A stretch of 64,000 nucleotides of DNA, from positions 20,494,600-20,558,599 of the forward strand of contig NC_034009.1 of the NCBI RefSeq assembly GCF_000346465.2, in the 5' to 3' direction. This document shows positions 1 to 13,100 of the stretch, piece after piece. Both the position numbers and the translations under genes were made by a program. The stretch's first letter is position 1. Each line of letters begins with the position of its first letter. Source of the DNA: Prunus persica. Its lineage: Eukaryota > Streptophyta > Magnoliopsida > Rosales > Rosaceae. Below the pieces are notes generated by a model, which worked only from the letters and a program-made list of their open reading frames with translations, ran no database searches and had not been told where the DNA came from.

Positions 1-160
1 TCCCTAAATGGAGATTATCCACGCCCTATTGCTAAATAACGCTCCAATGGAGGTTATAATTCACATTCTCACATAATAAAAGCCCCATGAAGTGGCTTGG
101 GTACCCAAAGGCAAAGAAATGCTTATAATTGATGCATGCGCATGCACATGAGAATGGTGG

Positions 161-293
161 GATCATGAATTGATGAATGACAATTTTTGATCATGAATTG
201 ATGAATGACAATTTTTGATCATGAATTCATGACAATTTTTGATCATGAATTGATGAATGACAATTTTTGATCATGAATTGATGAATGACAATT
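161..293. repeat. 29-bp tandem repeat, about 4.5 copies
   Basis: A unit reading roughly GATCATGAATTGATGAATGA followed by CAATTTTT is repeated head to tail. One internal copy is shortened by about eight bases. There are no spacers between units, so this is a minisatellite. No coding sequence overlaps it. Confidence 0.9.
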
Positions 294-1489
294 GTTGGTT
301 TTGGAGTAGCTACTCAAATCATCAATGGGCTGTGTTGATTGGAACCACGTTCAATTATTAAATGTCGACAATATTATTGGCCAAAATGGAATGAGGTAAT
401 TCCATTATAGATGAGAATGAACGTGAAAGAACAAACCCACAGTACGAATCCCAAAAGATGTTAATACTGAAATTTATACTTGGGTGTTCGGAATAAAAGG
501 GAATATACTTGCTTTTTCTGACACACTGTTTCTGGCAGAAACAAGGAATGTTGGGTTTTTCTCCATATTTACAGATTCAATTGTGCCCCCCCTTATTACA
601 CAATTACGGAGACCAACATATTATCTTTAAGGGTTATTAAATGCATGGAGCATATCGCCAGAAGCGATTTCCTAAAGATGTATAAATAGCTGGGTTAAAG
701 CTATATAATGTGTCATAAAGTTTAATCCCTTTTAAACAAAATCCGTTGAGAGGATTGACATTGCATAAAGCAAGTCCCTAAAGGACATGTGCTTGGTTTA
801 CTGGATTTTGGTTTACTGGCATAACTCATATGTGCACCTTATATAGGGATTCTTTTTTTATGTTGCAATGGCAATATATATGAAATGGATGAGATGCCTC
901 TATATTTTGAGACAAAAACTAAGTAAAATATGATGTGAAATGTGAAAATTGCTTACACTTTATTAGTAACAAAGGATGTCTATTGTGTATAACAACCTCA
1001 GTTTTTCCATAACAACTGAAGTTAAAAATTAAAAACATCCGCACTATCGGGGAACCGAAGCCTATAATCTGAAAGGTCAATAATATTTGTAGAAAGTCAA
1101 ACTATTTGTTGGTTTTTCACTTCAGCATTAGTACAAAAAATGAATGCGTAAACCATAACTTGCAACAGCAGTGTCATCTTTTCTGAAGTCGTAAGTCAGC
1201 ACACGCTTCAATATAGACAAAACCATTGATGCTATAATGACTATTTAGCATCAGTGCTGATATATTCCCTGATGCTATTAAAGGTTTAGGCATCAGAGGT
1301 CAATGCCCTATTTGGCATATGGTAACAACTTAGGTATCGACGATTATGGAAGAGCGAAGTCGTAACTCATCTTTAGCGACAGGGAATGTCCGAAGCGTAT
1401 CACTATATCATATGCATCGGTTCCCAATACTTCGGTTGTTGGGTACCTTTAGCAACGGAGATTCCCCGAAGCTAAAAGTCAATTTTCGC
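294..1489. other. Unassigned spacer; possible degenerate element at 1042-1497
   Basis: No gene is recognised. Positions 1042-1497 begin with CACTATCGGGGAACCGAAGC and end in CGCATAGTG (CACTATGCG on the other strand). This is the outline of a small CACTA-like or other TIR element, but the termini match only over the first few bases and the flanking triplets (CCG and TGG) do not form a target duplication. At about 1490 the sequence switches to one homologous to the CACTA element further right. Confidence 0.4.
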
Positions 1490-3347
1490 ATAGTGTGGTA
1501 GTGGCGGATGATATGTTTCGATAGTGTCCTAATCCTCAACTTTAGCCGTCAAAGTCTCGACGATTCCCTACAAAAAAACAAATATGGTCAAATAACAAAA
1601 AAAAACAAAAAATTGGCATAATCTCCCCTAATTGTTATACCCCAAATCCAACCCAAACTCCAATCCTCACCCTATACTCAACCCCAAACCCCACACAAAC
1701 TCAAAACTAACTCCAAAAACACATTAATGAAAAAAATTTAAAATTTGGAGAGAATATACCTTTTGGCAAGATTGAGAGTGAGTGAGAATAAGAGGGAGAA
1801 GTGAGTGTGAGAGAATTAGAGAAGATAGTGAGAGAAAGATGAGAGAGTGAGTGAGAGTGAGAGACAGTGAAAAGAGAGATGAGAGAGTGAGTGAGAGTGA
1901 GAGATAGTGAAGAGAAAGATGAGAGTTTTGCGCGACGAGTTGTTGGTTGCTCAAAGTTTTGCGCGACCAAAAAATTCCCGCGTCCCTTTTCAGGTACCCG
2001 CCCAAATTTTTAGAGTTTTGCGTGACGAACTGTTGGTCACGCAAACTTTTGACAGACGAAAAATTGGTTCGTAGCGCAATATTTATAAAAATAATTGTTA
2101 TGACTAATAAAAAATAAAATTATTTTATTTTACGAATTAAAATATAAATAAGGTTAAGGGGATCAAATGTGTTTTCGTCACGCAAAGAAAATAATAAATA
2201 ATTTAGTTTAACAATATAAAATATAAAAATAAGTAAATAAGGGTTAGGCGACGAAATATTGATATTCGTTGAGCAAAGTTTTCAAAAAATAATAAAAACT
2301 TATGAAAACAACTATATCTTAAAATTTATAATGTATAATGAAATAAAAAAATTAATTGGTTTGCTCGACGCATGTTTACATTATGATGTCGTGCTATTGG
2401 TTTTTGCACAACGACCCCATTGTTATATTTAAAAAATAATTATATAATTATAAAGTTTACATAAAATTCACAATAATATATTTTTCTAACAAAAACCCAA
2501 TCCTAACTACAATAATAAATTTAAAGCTACTAATAAATATATATACTATTCAATTTCTTAAGTGTTATACGTACAAAATAAATAAATTTAAAGTTACTTA
2601 ATAAATAAATAAATAAATTATATATATATATATAGACACACTATTCAACGATCCAACTGTCAAACTTGTTTGTATATACTTCGAGATTGTATATCCCAAA
2701 AATCGTAAAAAATAAACATTCAGAGATCTAGTAACAAGACAAAAATTTTCGATGGTTATAAATGAAAAATCACGATTTAACGGTTATTTTATAGCTACAC
2801 TCCTTGATCATATATGAATACAATGACTGAATTTGATCTTCAATTTAACATATTTACACTAGTGGATACCACAAAATCTTATGTTATATTTAACGAAAGT
2901 ATAAATAAACTCTTAATTGTTAGTGAATATATTGTTTTGATGGCGTACACATTTTACGAAACTAGTTTCAACAATCCAATTGTCAAACTTGTTTGTTTAT
3001 ACTTCGAGATCATATACGCCAAAAATCGGAATAAATAAACATTCAGAGATCAACTAATGGGACAAAAAATTTCAATGGTTATAAACGAAAAATCACCATT
3101 TAACGGTTATTTCAATTTCAATTTTGATGATTTTTACAGCTACACTCCTTGACCCTATATGAATATAATGAACTAATTCAATCGTCAATTTAAAATATAT
3201 ATTTTCTAACAAAAACCCAATCCGAACTACAATAATATATTTTTCTAACAAAAATCTGATCCGAACTAAAATAATAAATTTAAAGCTACTTAATAAATAT
3301 ATATACCTTTTAATTTCTTAAGTGTTATGCATACAAAATAAAAAACA
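1490..3347 (-). mobile_element. Truncated non-autonomous CACTA element (internal part)
   Basis: This stretch is the reverse complement of sequence inside the complete CACTA element at 37257-41321. It matches the block at about 40380-40545, the GA/TC-rich stretch, the TTTGCGCGACGAA-type motifs and one to one-and-a-half copies of the 347-bp tandem unit (2650-3170). The right edge matches position about 37690 of the complete copy and stops abruptly at about 3347, where gypsy sequence begins. Both CACTA termini are missing. Small reading frames here are not credible genes, although the unit carries a 74-codon frame (2814-3038) that recurs in the other copy. Confidence 0.75.
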
Positions 3348-3606
3348 AATTGTAGCCCATCCTCTTTATTTGGAAATTTAGTTTTGGTCCTAATTGATGA
3401 GCTCCACAAATACCTGAGTGAGCCTCCTCTATCGCTTTGGATGCAAATTCTTCGGCCAAGCATCTCAGAAACACGCCTTTGAATGAACGACGGTAGAGAA
3501 TTTCATTGGAATAAATGAATCTAGGTGCTCAACGTCGCTTCTCTTATTGATGTCCTGAATCATCTGGCAGTTTTCCATGCTCAAGATAATCAATTAAAGG
3601 TTGCCT

Positions 3607-5153
3607 TTAGTCGTCAATGTCAATGAACAATACTGAGATGACGTTGACTCCTTCTTGTGATGCCCCAAGTGCTAACGGAACGACCCAACGGTGGCAAATT
3701 GGAAGATTCACCGCTTCATCTTTTGTCAACGCCAAGATAGCATCAAGGTTCGCTATGGCATCTGCCATTTGGTTATCTTTTCTTGGCACATGTTCCAGCG
3801 TCACGAAGACAAACTTTTCGAGTAACTGCGTGGCCATTTGGTGATATGGAATTAAATCATCCTTCCTAACCTCGTAATGGGTCAATAGCTGGTTGATTAC
3901 AAAAACAAGTACAAGTCACGTCTTTTCTATAGGCATGTAGTTTAGTTCTGGACCAGTAAGAGTTCGGCTTAGATAGTAGAGTGCTGGCTCTTTATGTGAC
4001 TTATTCTCTTGCGCCAATAGGGCTCTAATTGATCTCTCTTGAGCAGTAATGTACAATATGAATGGTCTGCCGGGAATAGGAGCTCCTAACAGTGGTGAAC
4101 TCAATAAGTACTTCTTTATGCTCTCAAAGGCATTGTGACAAGCCTCATCCCAAACGAACGGGACATCCTTTTTCATAAGACGACTGAAAGGCTGACACTG
4201 CCCGCTAAGTTTGAGATGAACCGCCGAATAAAAGCGAGACGTCCTTGTAAACTTTTCAACTCACATAAATTTCTTGGCTCGAGCATATATCGGATGGCTT
4301 TAATCTTAGACTGATCCACTTTGATGCCTCGATGCTTAACAATGAAACCAAGAAATTAACCTGACTTGACGCCGAAAACACACTTTAAAGGGTTCATCTT
4401 GAGTGGGTTCATCTTTAGTTGGTATTTCTGCAATCTGTTGAACACCATTCTCAAGTCTTTCATGTGATCGTCTCTTCTTTGTGACTTGATCACCAAGTCA
4501 TCAACATAGTATTTGACATTCTTGTGAAGCATGTCGCCAAAGATCTTTTGTATTGCACGCTGATAGTTCACACCTGCATTCTTTAGGCCAAATGCCATCG
4601 CCTTGTAACAGTAAATTTCTTTCGGAGTGTGGAAAGCTGTGAGCTCTTCATCATTTGGCAACATTCTTATTTGATTATATCCAGATGAACCATCCATGAA
4701 AGATAAGGGTTCATGACCTGTGGTTGCATCTACCTTGAGCTCAATTTTAGGCAATGGAAAGTCATCCTTCGAGCAAGCCTCGTTTAAGTCTCAAAAGTCA
4801 ACACAAATACGAATTTGTCCAATGATCTTCTTCTTCACCATAACAATGTTTGCGATCTACATTGGATATTTCACCTCCCTAATAAATCCAGCAGTGATCA
4901 ACTTGTCGACTTCGGCTTCTATTTGACCTAGAAGCTCCGGGCGAAAACGACATTGAGTTTGTTTGATTGGACGCGTTCCAAGCTTGATTTCAAGGTGATG
5001 GACAACAACTCTTGGATCGAGGCCTGGCATCTCCTTATACATCCAAGAAAATACATCTTTATACTCAAGTGACAGTTGATGATATGATTCCTCTTCACTA
5101 GGATTCAAAAGTGCACTAACAAAGATAGGTCTTGGGTCTTCATTTGTGCCCAA
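3607..5153 (-). pseudogene. gypsy pol remnant: reverse transcriptase and RNase H
   Basis: Three separated frames together give a gypsy-type RT-RNase H. The upstream part (5153-4857) has the typical pre-RT sequence with LDPRVVVHHLEIK. The middle part (4754-4356) has the palm motif YYVDDLVIKS with the catalytic YVDD. The next part (4176-3916) resembles the connection/RNase H start (VWDEACHNAFESIKKYL). The last (3885-3607) contains the RNase H end with HVPRKDNQMADAIANL. Stops and shifts separate the pieces. No integrase zinc finger or DDE core follows. Confidence 0.85.
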
Positions 5154-5524
5154 GTTAAATTATTTTAATTCATCTACAATCGCTTGTCCCCCACTTTCTA
5201 GTGTGGCAGGGGCATCATGAACCTCATCCTTGAAAAGTTCCTCTTCATCGAGCTCTTTAATCGTAACGTGATGAACAGCTAAGACCTCTACTTCTTCATC
5301 GTCACTTTTATTTTGCTGACTCAAAGTTTTTCGAGTATGTATGATTGTTCATTGTTTTACTTTTAGTTGGTCACCTGAAGTTTCGTCAAATGTTGAGTGA
5401 CGTTTCATATGTGATGGGATTAGGCACCAAATTTCATTATCTTCTGTCGAATCAACATGAACTCTACTTTTCAACTCTTGTTGGTTTTTCTTTTCAGATG
5501 GCTTGCTTGGAACTTCGAGTCTTT

Positions 5525-6737
5525 CTAGCGCCGATCTGCGTAGGGAATTCCCCTTTCACTATTATATCCAGATATCCTTTTGAACATAGAGGGTCGTGAT
5601 GTTGATTCTTTGATGCGGCTAAAAACTGAGGTCTGTTGGGTAGGTTTGGCTAAACGGTCAAACATTGAGGCACTCTTCGTAGCCTTTAATTCTTCTTCCT
5701 CTTCGACCACTTCGATACTAATGTGTTGAGCGTCTGCCTTCTTTTCTTCCCTTCTATCAGAGATCTTAACCCTGCTACTAGCTGAGTTGATTACGTAACC
5801 TTCCTTCTTCAACTTCTTTTGGGTTTCGTTCAGGCTGCGTCCTTTCTCCGGTGATATCTGAATGAAGCTCTCCCAGCGAAGGAGATAAGTCAAAGTCATA
5901 ACCTGCCTTTGACATGAGTTTATAGGCATTAGGATCAAAACCTTCTTTACTTCTTTTAACCGGAAGAGATTCGTGTCGTGTTGCATCTTGTGATGGTCTG
6001 ACGAACCTTGGTACCGAAGATTTTGAAACGTCTGAATTGCTCAACTTGGGCAAAGGCATGGTTGTCGACTCCTTCAAAAACTTCATGTCACTTTCCCTTA
6101 ACTTCCTTAGTTTTACTTCTTTTCCAAATGGGGATTGTCCATCCTTCCATCGGGATGATGGGATATAACGAAGAACAGGAATGGACACCTTCTGTGAATC
6201 TATCAGTGATGATCCTATTTGTCCAGACGAAGTGCTTTTTGATTTCTTGTCGCCATTCTCTTCAGTGGAAAGGTACTTTGAATGCTCATCTCTTCTTGGT
6301 ATGGCCTTGCCTGTCGAATGAACCTCAACGAGAATAACTTCAGATACCATGTCTTCATCCATGTAAAACTTGGCGTCAGCAAAATAAGACTCGGCTTCAG
6401 TAAATGGTTTGATGCCACCAAAGATTTTCTTCACTCCACCTTTGTAAAATTTCAAACAGTAATGTAAGGTTGAAGGCACTATTCCATTTTCATGTACCCA
6501 TGGCCTTCCTAAGAGAAGATTGTAGGAAGTCTTGGCATCAATCATGTGAAATAGGGTGTTTGACTTTAAATCACCTGTCACGAGCTCAATTCTGATCATG
6601 CCCACGGCTTTTTGCCCTAGTTGGTTGAAGCCTCGAGTCATGAGATGACTTCGAGATAATTCATTCATGGTAATGCTTAACTTCATCATTGTGGACTTAG
6701 GCATGATGTGTACTACTGAACCTCCATCCACGAGCAT
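5525..6737 (-). pseudogene. gypsy aspartic protease and linker remnant
   Basis: The frame starting at 6737 opens with LVDGGSVVHIMP, the plant gypsy variant of the retropepsin active site. It continues with a typical GRPWVHENGIVPSTLHYCLKF segment, then a long charged linker before RT. A second overlapping frame (5986-5525) continues the linker, implying a frameshift between them at about 5780-5980. It lies between gag and RT, as expected for this element type. Confidence 0.75.
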
Positions 6738-6879
6738 GTGACTAAGTTTTGTTCTCGCATATACCTTAACACGAAAAGTGGACAGTTATGGGGTTTGGAC
6801 CCTAACAAGAGATCTTCATCGGTGAATGTGATGGAAGCACATGTCGCGCAATAAATAACATGGTCTTGAGACTCAAGCT

Positions 6880-9302
6880 CTAATTTTCGGCCTTTCTTGT
6901 TTTACTTGGATGAATATTGAGATCCATAAGCACCTTTACAAATGCTACACGTATCGTTTCAGGAAGTTCCACCGCTTCTATAATATTTGAGTGCGATGGT
7001 GAATCCTCCACCTGTGCTGAGACCTTTTGCCCTTCATGAGTTTCAGATTTTCCTTCCGAGGCATCTTCATCATCCACTTGATAGCAAGTCGTCATATGAA
7101 CTGTCTCTATTGGCCCTCTTGCAAAGAACACTTTGGGAAAGTATGCTCCTAGCATAATTGGAGTCCTTAGCCCTTGGATTAGTGGTCCACTTTCTTGGTC
7201 AGAGTCTCTCCTCACCATCATTCTAGTTTTGCTCTTAGAGTGTTGGTGTGAGACTCTCTTTCGCCGCTCCTTCTTTAATTCAACATTTTCTTGATGAGGA
7301 ATGCGCTTCGTACGAGACTTCTGTCGAGTAACGGGCGTCCGTCCTTCATTGTCAACAAAAGGCGAGTCACCAATGAAGCCATCATCACCACGATTGTCTG
7401 GTTCGCCTGCCACTTCTTTTGTACACAAATCAATCACCTTGTGTATATCTCTTGTTGATTGAAACTCTAATTTTTGCGACAATGCGGGCAACGACACCAG
7501 ATCAAAGGATCCAAACACAATTGTGGCAACGTTCGCATCTACGATTTCGTCAATGTCCAACTCAATCCTTTCTTGCCAAGCTAAGTTCATAATTACCTTC
7601 TTCAACATGAAACACTTCTCTACTGGATGGCTGACGATTTGGTGGTACTTGCAAAACTTAGGTTCGTTAACCCGGTTCTTCTCCTCAGGCCATTTACATT
7701 CTGGCAATTTAATCACCTTTTTTCAGGCAAGTCCTCAACATACCTGCGACATTGGAATCAAGGACAGGGTACATTTTTTTCTCCAACTCCTTCAAGGTGC
7801 GTTGACATCTATCAACCTCTCAGGATGGCTCCATCCTTTTGACTTCTCCCTTCTTATCTCGGGTGAAGATTTTGACCGGGATAGTGTTGATTCTCATTGC
7901 TTCCTTGTTAGGCTTTTTGATAGGCTTATCTGTCTTTTGTCCAAAAACTCTCCTTTTTATGCTCCATGACAGGCTCATGCTTTCTTTCGTTGCAAGCTAT
8001 ACTTAACTCCATATCATGGGCATGAGTGGCTAGCTACTCAAACGTGCGGGCTTTAATCCCTTGTAGAATGTAGAGTAACCCCCAATGCATCCCTTAAATG
8101 CACATCTCAACGGCCAATATATCCAAAAAGCCTATCCTTGCAATCCATACTTAACGAGCGCCTCCGATTGATGTAATCGACAACAGGTTCATCTTTCCAT
8201 TACTTGGCATTTGTGAGTTCCATCATACTCACGGTGCGACGAGTGCTATAGAATCTATTCAAGAATTCTATCCCCATTTGATACCAACTGTCGAGGGACT
8301 CAGACTCTAAGTCTACATACCAATCAAATGCATTTTCTTTCAAGGAATGAACAAATTATTTCACCAAATGGTCACCCTTCGTCCCAGCATTGTTGCATGT
8401 TTCGACAAAGTGTGCAACGTGCTGTTTTGGGTTGCCCTTTTCATCGAATTGTTGGAATTTGGGAGGTTGATATCCCGTCGGCATCCGCAGGTTGTCTATC
8501 CTCTTGGTGTATGGCTTGGAATATATAAGCGTGTCTCGGGAAGGGGGTCCGTATTGAACCCTGATAGTGTTCGTGATCATGTCCTACAGTTGTTGGATCG
8601 ATAAAGAACCACCGAGGCAGCGTCGCCTTTTCCGTGCAACTTCACACCCAACTCTGTTTCATGACCCAATCCTTTCTCACTGGATTCAGCTTCATGATGT
8701 GGTCTTTTCTTGTGTACGTCTTGACCAAGCTCCTTATCCTGATGTGCCTCCCACTTGTTAGTGAGAGAAGCAATCTGCGCATCTTTCTCTTCAACCATCT
8801 TCGTCAGTTTCATGACCGCTTTACTCATATGGGCCAGTAGTTCTTCAATAGACATCGCTTCTATCACCATGACCTGCATAGCCATAGAATAAGACTCACC
8901 TATGGATGTCGAGGGTTTCATGGCAATCTTCTTCTATTGGTTGCCAGATGGGGATCTATGGTACAAGCCTATGCTCGAGTCAGCATCTGAAATAGGTGAG
9001 AGTGAACGTTCTCTTGAATTCTTCGAGCCTGAAAAACTCCTTTCTTGGTTCCGAGAGTTTTTCTCATCCGCTTAGGAGGTATTCTTCTTTGCCCCCAAGG
9101 AGGCCAGATTGATAATCGGTTCACGCCTTCGGTTCACATCCTTCGCCTTGGCTTGAGTCGGTATGGAAATGACATGTTGAGTTGCGGATATCGCCTTGGC
9201 CTTGCTCTGGGTGACGACCCCAACAAATTCTTCGCTTGAGAATGAGGAGCTCACGCTTTTGCCTTTCATCGCAGGAACGGTTTGAATCTTCTTGGAAGCC
9301 AT
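6880..9302 (-). pseudogene. gypsy gag remnant
   Basis: The ATG at 9302 follows the LTR and primer-binding region on the minus strand and begins MASKKIQTVPAMKGK. The frame is broken at about 9072. It resumes at 8921-8577 with a helical EELLAHMSKAVMKLTKMVEEKD segment and at 8580-8356 with the retrotransposon-gag signature GYQPPKFQQFDEKGNPKQHV. A further frame (7716-6880) carries FCKYHQIVSHPVEKCFMLK, the Cys/His region seen in plant gypsy gag. Stops between the pieces make this a pseudogene. Confidence 0.75.
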
Positions 9303-9358
9303 CGTTTTCAGTTTGTTGATTGATTTTGGAACTGGAAAAAGAGATGAGAGGTAGAGAA

Positions 9359-9381
9359 GGTCCCACTGGGCGTGCCAAATT
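9359..9381 (-). other. Probable gypsy primer-binding region
   Basis: On the minus strand the LTR end GTGTTTACA is followed within a few bases by TTTGGCACGCCCAGTGGGAC, a sequence commonly found just after the 5' LTR of plant gypsy elements. I did not match it to a specific tRNA. Confidence 0.5.
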
Positions 9382-9657
9382 TGTAAACACGAATTTCCTG
9401 TGACAAATGAGACAAGAATACGTGTATAAAATAATATTTGTATTAATGAAATTTAGGGTTGCAATCTCTGTATTAAATCCTCTGATTCGATCTCCAAAGG
9501 GTTTAAAGAAAATTTGTATTTGATACAAGGGTTGTAGAGCTTGATCTTGATCAAACGGGTAGCACAAGGCTTGTTTGGTGTTTGAATTTTTCTAAGGTGG
9601 AGGAACCGGCACGTATTTGTTGTGTTTGGTGGCTCTTCCGAAGTGAGGTGAAGAATG

Positions 9658-9864
9658 TGTTAGCGAGATCCTAGTTTAATTAGGATATTTATTTCCTAGT
9701 TTATTAGGATTATATTTCTTTCCTTTTTGTACAGATATTGTGTAATTAGGTTTTTATCTTGTTTCCTAGTTTGATCCTGCTAGGGTTACATCCTTGTACC
9801 ATAAATACCTTCTTTTGGAGAATGAAATACAACCTGAAAAATATTCTACCTATATTGTTTGACT
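9658..9864 (+). repeat. Copia-1 5' LTR
   Basis: It starts TGTTAGCGAGATCC and ends TTGTTTGACT. It contains a TATA-like stretch (CATAAATACC, about 9800). The right LTR is the same length. Confidence 0.9.
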
Positions 9865-9876
9865 TGGCATCAGAGC
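9865..9876 (+). other. Copia-1 primer-binding site
   Basis: TGGCATCAGAGC differs by one base from TGGTATCAGAGC, the standard initiator tRNA-Met complement of plant copia elements. It abuts the LTR. Confidence 0.85.
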
Positions 9877-9989
9877 TTACTTTTCTAGTAACCTGTGTGT
9901 TGTGCCCACCCGTTTTCTATCCCCATATTTTTTTTTTCTCTCTACCTGTGTTGTGTGTGCCCTCTTGGGTTTGTGTGTTGTGTTGTATT

Positions 9990-10145
9990 GTTCGTGCCTC
10001 TACTGTGTTCGTGCCATTCCTGTCTTCGTGCATCTGCCGTATTTGTGCATTTTGCTATGTTCCGCTGTGTACTCTGCTGTATTCGTCCCTGTCTTCGTGC
10101 ATCTTCTGTATTTGTGCCTCTGCTGTGTTCTGTTATATACTCTAT
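9990..10145 (+). repeat. Imperfect minisatellite where gag would be expected
   Basis: Variants of TGTCTTCGTGCATCTGC and TGTATTTGTGCCTCTGCTGT recur in tandem between the primer-binding site and the protease. Frames through it are Cys/Val/Leu-rich low-complexity sequence without any gag signature. Confidence 0.65.
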
Positions 10146-10173
10146 CGTGATCTGTTGAGTTTCTGTTGCAATC

Positions 10174-13100
10174 ATGGGTGATAACTCCATTGTTGGTGTT
10201 GTTGCTGCTACTTCTGCAAATTTGTGTGTTTGTGATTCTATTCCAGGTACTGGCTCCAATACTTAGATAATTGACACTGGTGCTTCTGATCATATAACTT
10301 ATGATGCAAAATTTTTTGATGAGTTGTCTAGTAACACCTGTGACCCATACATAACTAGTGCTAATGGCTTGCCCTCTCCAATTACTGGTGAGGGCACAAT
10401 CTCTCTCACTCCTACTCTGTCCTTCTCTCGTGCGTTACTAGTTCCCAATATCCATTGTAACTTGTTATCTGTTGGTCGATTACTTGATACACTTAATGCT
10501 TCTACTACTTTCTATCCTACGCATTGCTCTTTTCAGGATCTCAAGACTCACGAGACGATTGGGCATGGTAAACAGATAGAGGGTTATATTATTTGACATT
10601 GCCTTCTGCACCAGTTCGTGATCGTGTCGTTAATACTGTTCAAAGTTGCTATGTCAAAGACAAACAGCAAATTTGGTTATGGCATCGTCACTTGGGACAC
10701 CGTCATTTGGCTACCTTAAGTGTCTGTTTTCATCTTTATTCCGCTCTTGTAATAAGTCCAGTTTTAAGTGTGAGACATATATTTTGGCCAAGAGTCATCG
10801 CACTGTGTTTCCTTTCAGTGACAGTAAAGCTGCAAAGCCTTTTGATTTAGTGCATTCTGATGTGTAGGGCCCGACTCACATTACTTCGAACGGATCTCGT
10901 TGGTTCGTCACATTTCTTGATGATTGTACCCGACTCACTTTGGTTTTCTTACTGAAAAATAAACATGATATTGCTTTCATCCTTCCAGAGTTCTATACTA
11001 TGGTGTCTACTCAGTTTCATGCTTGGGTCAAAGTATTCCGGACTGATAACGGAGGTGAATATGTGAATAACACTTTGACATCTTTCTTCCGTGCTCAAGG
11101 TATTATTCACCAAACGACAACCCCATTTACTCCTCAGCAGAATGGTGTGTCTGAACGCAAGAATCATCAATTACTTGAAGTTGCCCGCTCCCTTATGTTA
11201 GACATGTCTGTTCCCCATCATCTTTTCGGGCATGCTGTTTTATCTGCTGCTTATTTGATTAATCGTACTCCTAGCCGGGTTCTTGATTTCAAGACTCCAC
11301 ATGATGTGTTTGGTGACCATGTTTCCCTTGTCTCAGTCTCCAAGTTGCCCCCTAAAGTTTTTGGGTGTGTTGCCTATGTTCATGTCTACTCCCATCAACG
11401 GAGTAAACTTGACCCATGTGCTCTCCGCTACGTCTTCATTGTCTATTCTACCACTTAGAAGGGTTACAAGTGCTACCACCCTCCTTTACAAAAGGTACAT
11501 GTTACTTTAGATGTCACATTTCATGAAGAAGTACCGTATTATGTCTCTTCCTCCTCTCCAATTCAAGAGGAGAGGAGGAGTGAATTGAAGAATTTCAGAA
11601 TGAAAGATCTTGGGCAAAAAAATGCATGTGAAAATCTTGGAATGGAAAATCTTGGATGTACAAAGGCATCTGAAGGAATCTCCGACTAAGTGCCAATGAC
11701 CAATTGCCTAGAGGACACGACCTGTCACCAAGCAATTTGTACAAAATTGACCGGTCGAGTAAAGGGTGACGACCGGTTGCACAGCACGATGCGTGACGAC
11801 TGTGTGAAAACGACCGGTCGCCCAGAGGATACGACCAGTCACCCAACAATCTGTGCAAAACCGACCGGTCGCCCAGAAGATAACGATCGGTCGCCGGTTG
11901 AATTCCTTGATGAGATTTGCCCTTTGTTAGAAGAATGTAACAGTGATATTGGTGACTGTTGTGAAGATGAGATCGATATAAGACCCCCATCTGCCCTGCC
12001 ATTGTCCCAATCAACTCGTGATGATGATGAGGTACTCTCTAATGATGTGTCTGCTTATCAGTTACCCCCACGAACCACTCGTGGGAAACCTAAAGTACAA
12101 TATTCTCCTGATATACATGCCAGGTCTAAAAATCTCATTAGCCATTATGTGTCAACTCATCGTTTGTCTAAGTCATATCCATCATATTTGTGTCAATTAT
12201 CTAGTGTATGTGTGCCAACTAAGTTGCAGGATGCTTTATCTAATCCCAAATGGATGGATGCCATGAATGTTGAAATGGATGCCTTGAATAAGAATAAAAC
12301 ATGGGATTTAGTTCCTTTGCCACGAGGGAAGAAAGTCGTTACAAGGCTAGATTGATAGCCAAGGGTTATACTCAGACCTATGGAGTGGATTATTTGGAGA
12401 CATTTGCTCCAGTAGCAAAGCTCAATACTGTGCATGTACTATTGTCCCTGACTGCTAACCGCGACTGGCCCTTATTACAATTCGATGTCAAAAATGCATT
12501 TCTACATGGTGACCTCAAGGAGGAGATTTACATGGATCTCCCTCCTGGTATTCCTGTAACCTCTAAGGAGGGTGTTGTGTGTAAGCAACGAAAGTCTTTA
12601 TATGGATTGAAGCAGTCTCTAAGAGTGTGGTTTGGGAGATTTACAGCATCTATGAAGAAATTTGGGTATATGCAGAGTAACTCAGACCATACTTTGTTTC
12701 TAAAGTGTCATAAAGGTAAATTGATAGCTTTAATTATTTATGTTGATGATATGATTGTGATTGGAGATGATCAGGCAGAAATGCAAAATCTTCATAAGTA
12801 TCTGGCTTCAGAATTTAAGATGAAGTCCTTGGGTGATTTGAAGTACTTTCTTGGGATTGAAATTGCCAGATCTAAACATGGTATCTTTCTGTCTCAAAGA
12901 AAGTATATTTTGGATTTACTTATAGAGACTGGAATGTTAGATTGTAAACCAATTGATACCCCTAGTGAACAGAATCATAAGTTGGGATTGTATCCTGATC
13001 AAGTCTCTACAGATAAAGAGCGTTATCAATGACTTGTGGGGAAATTGATTTATTTATCTCTTACACGTCCTGATATTGCATATACAGTGAGTGTAGTGAG

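Noticed and set aside
161..293. Possible CRISPR-like array
   Set aside because: Units are contiguous with no unique spacers, and the genome is eukaryotic. It is a minisatellite.
1707..2044. Leu/Ser/His-rich frames of 87 and 106 codons on the minus strand
   Set aside because: They translate a GA/TC-rich tract that is shared with 39978-40250 inside a CACTA element. Composition is low complexity and no gene context exists.
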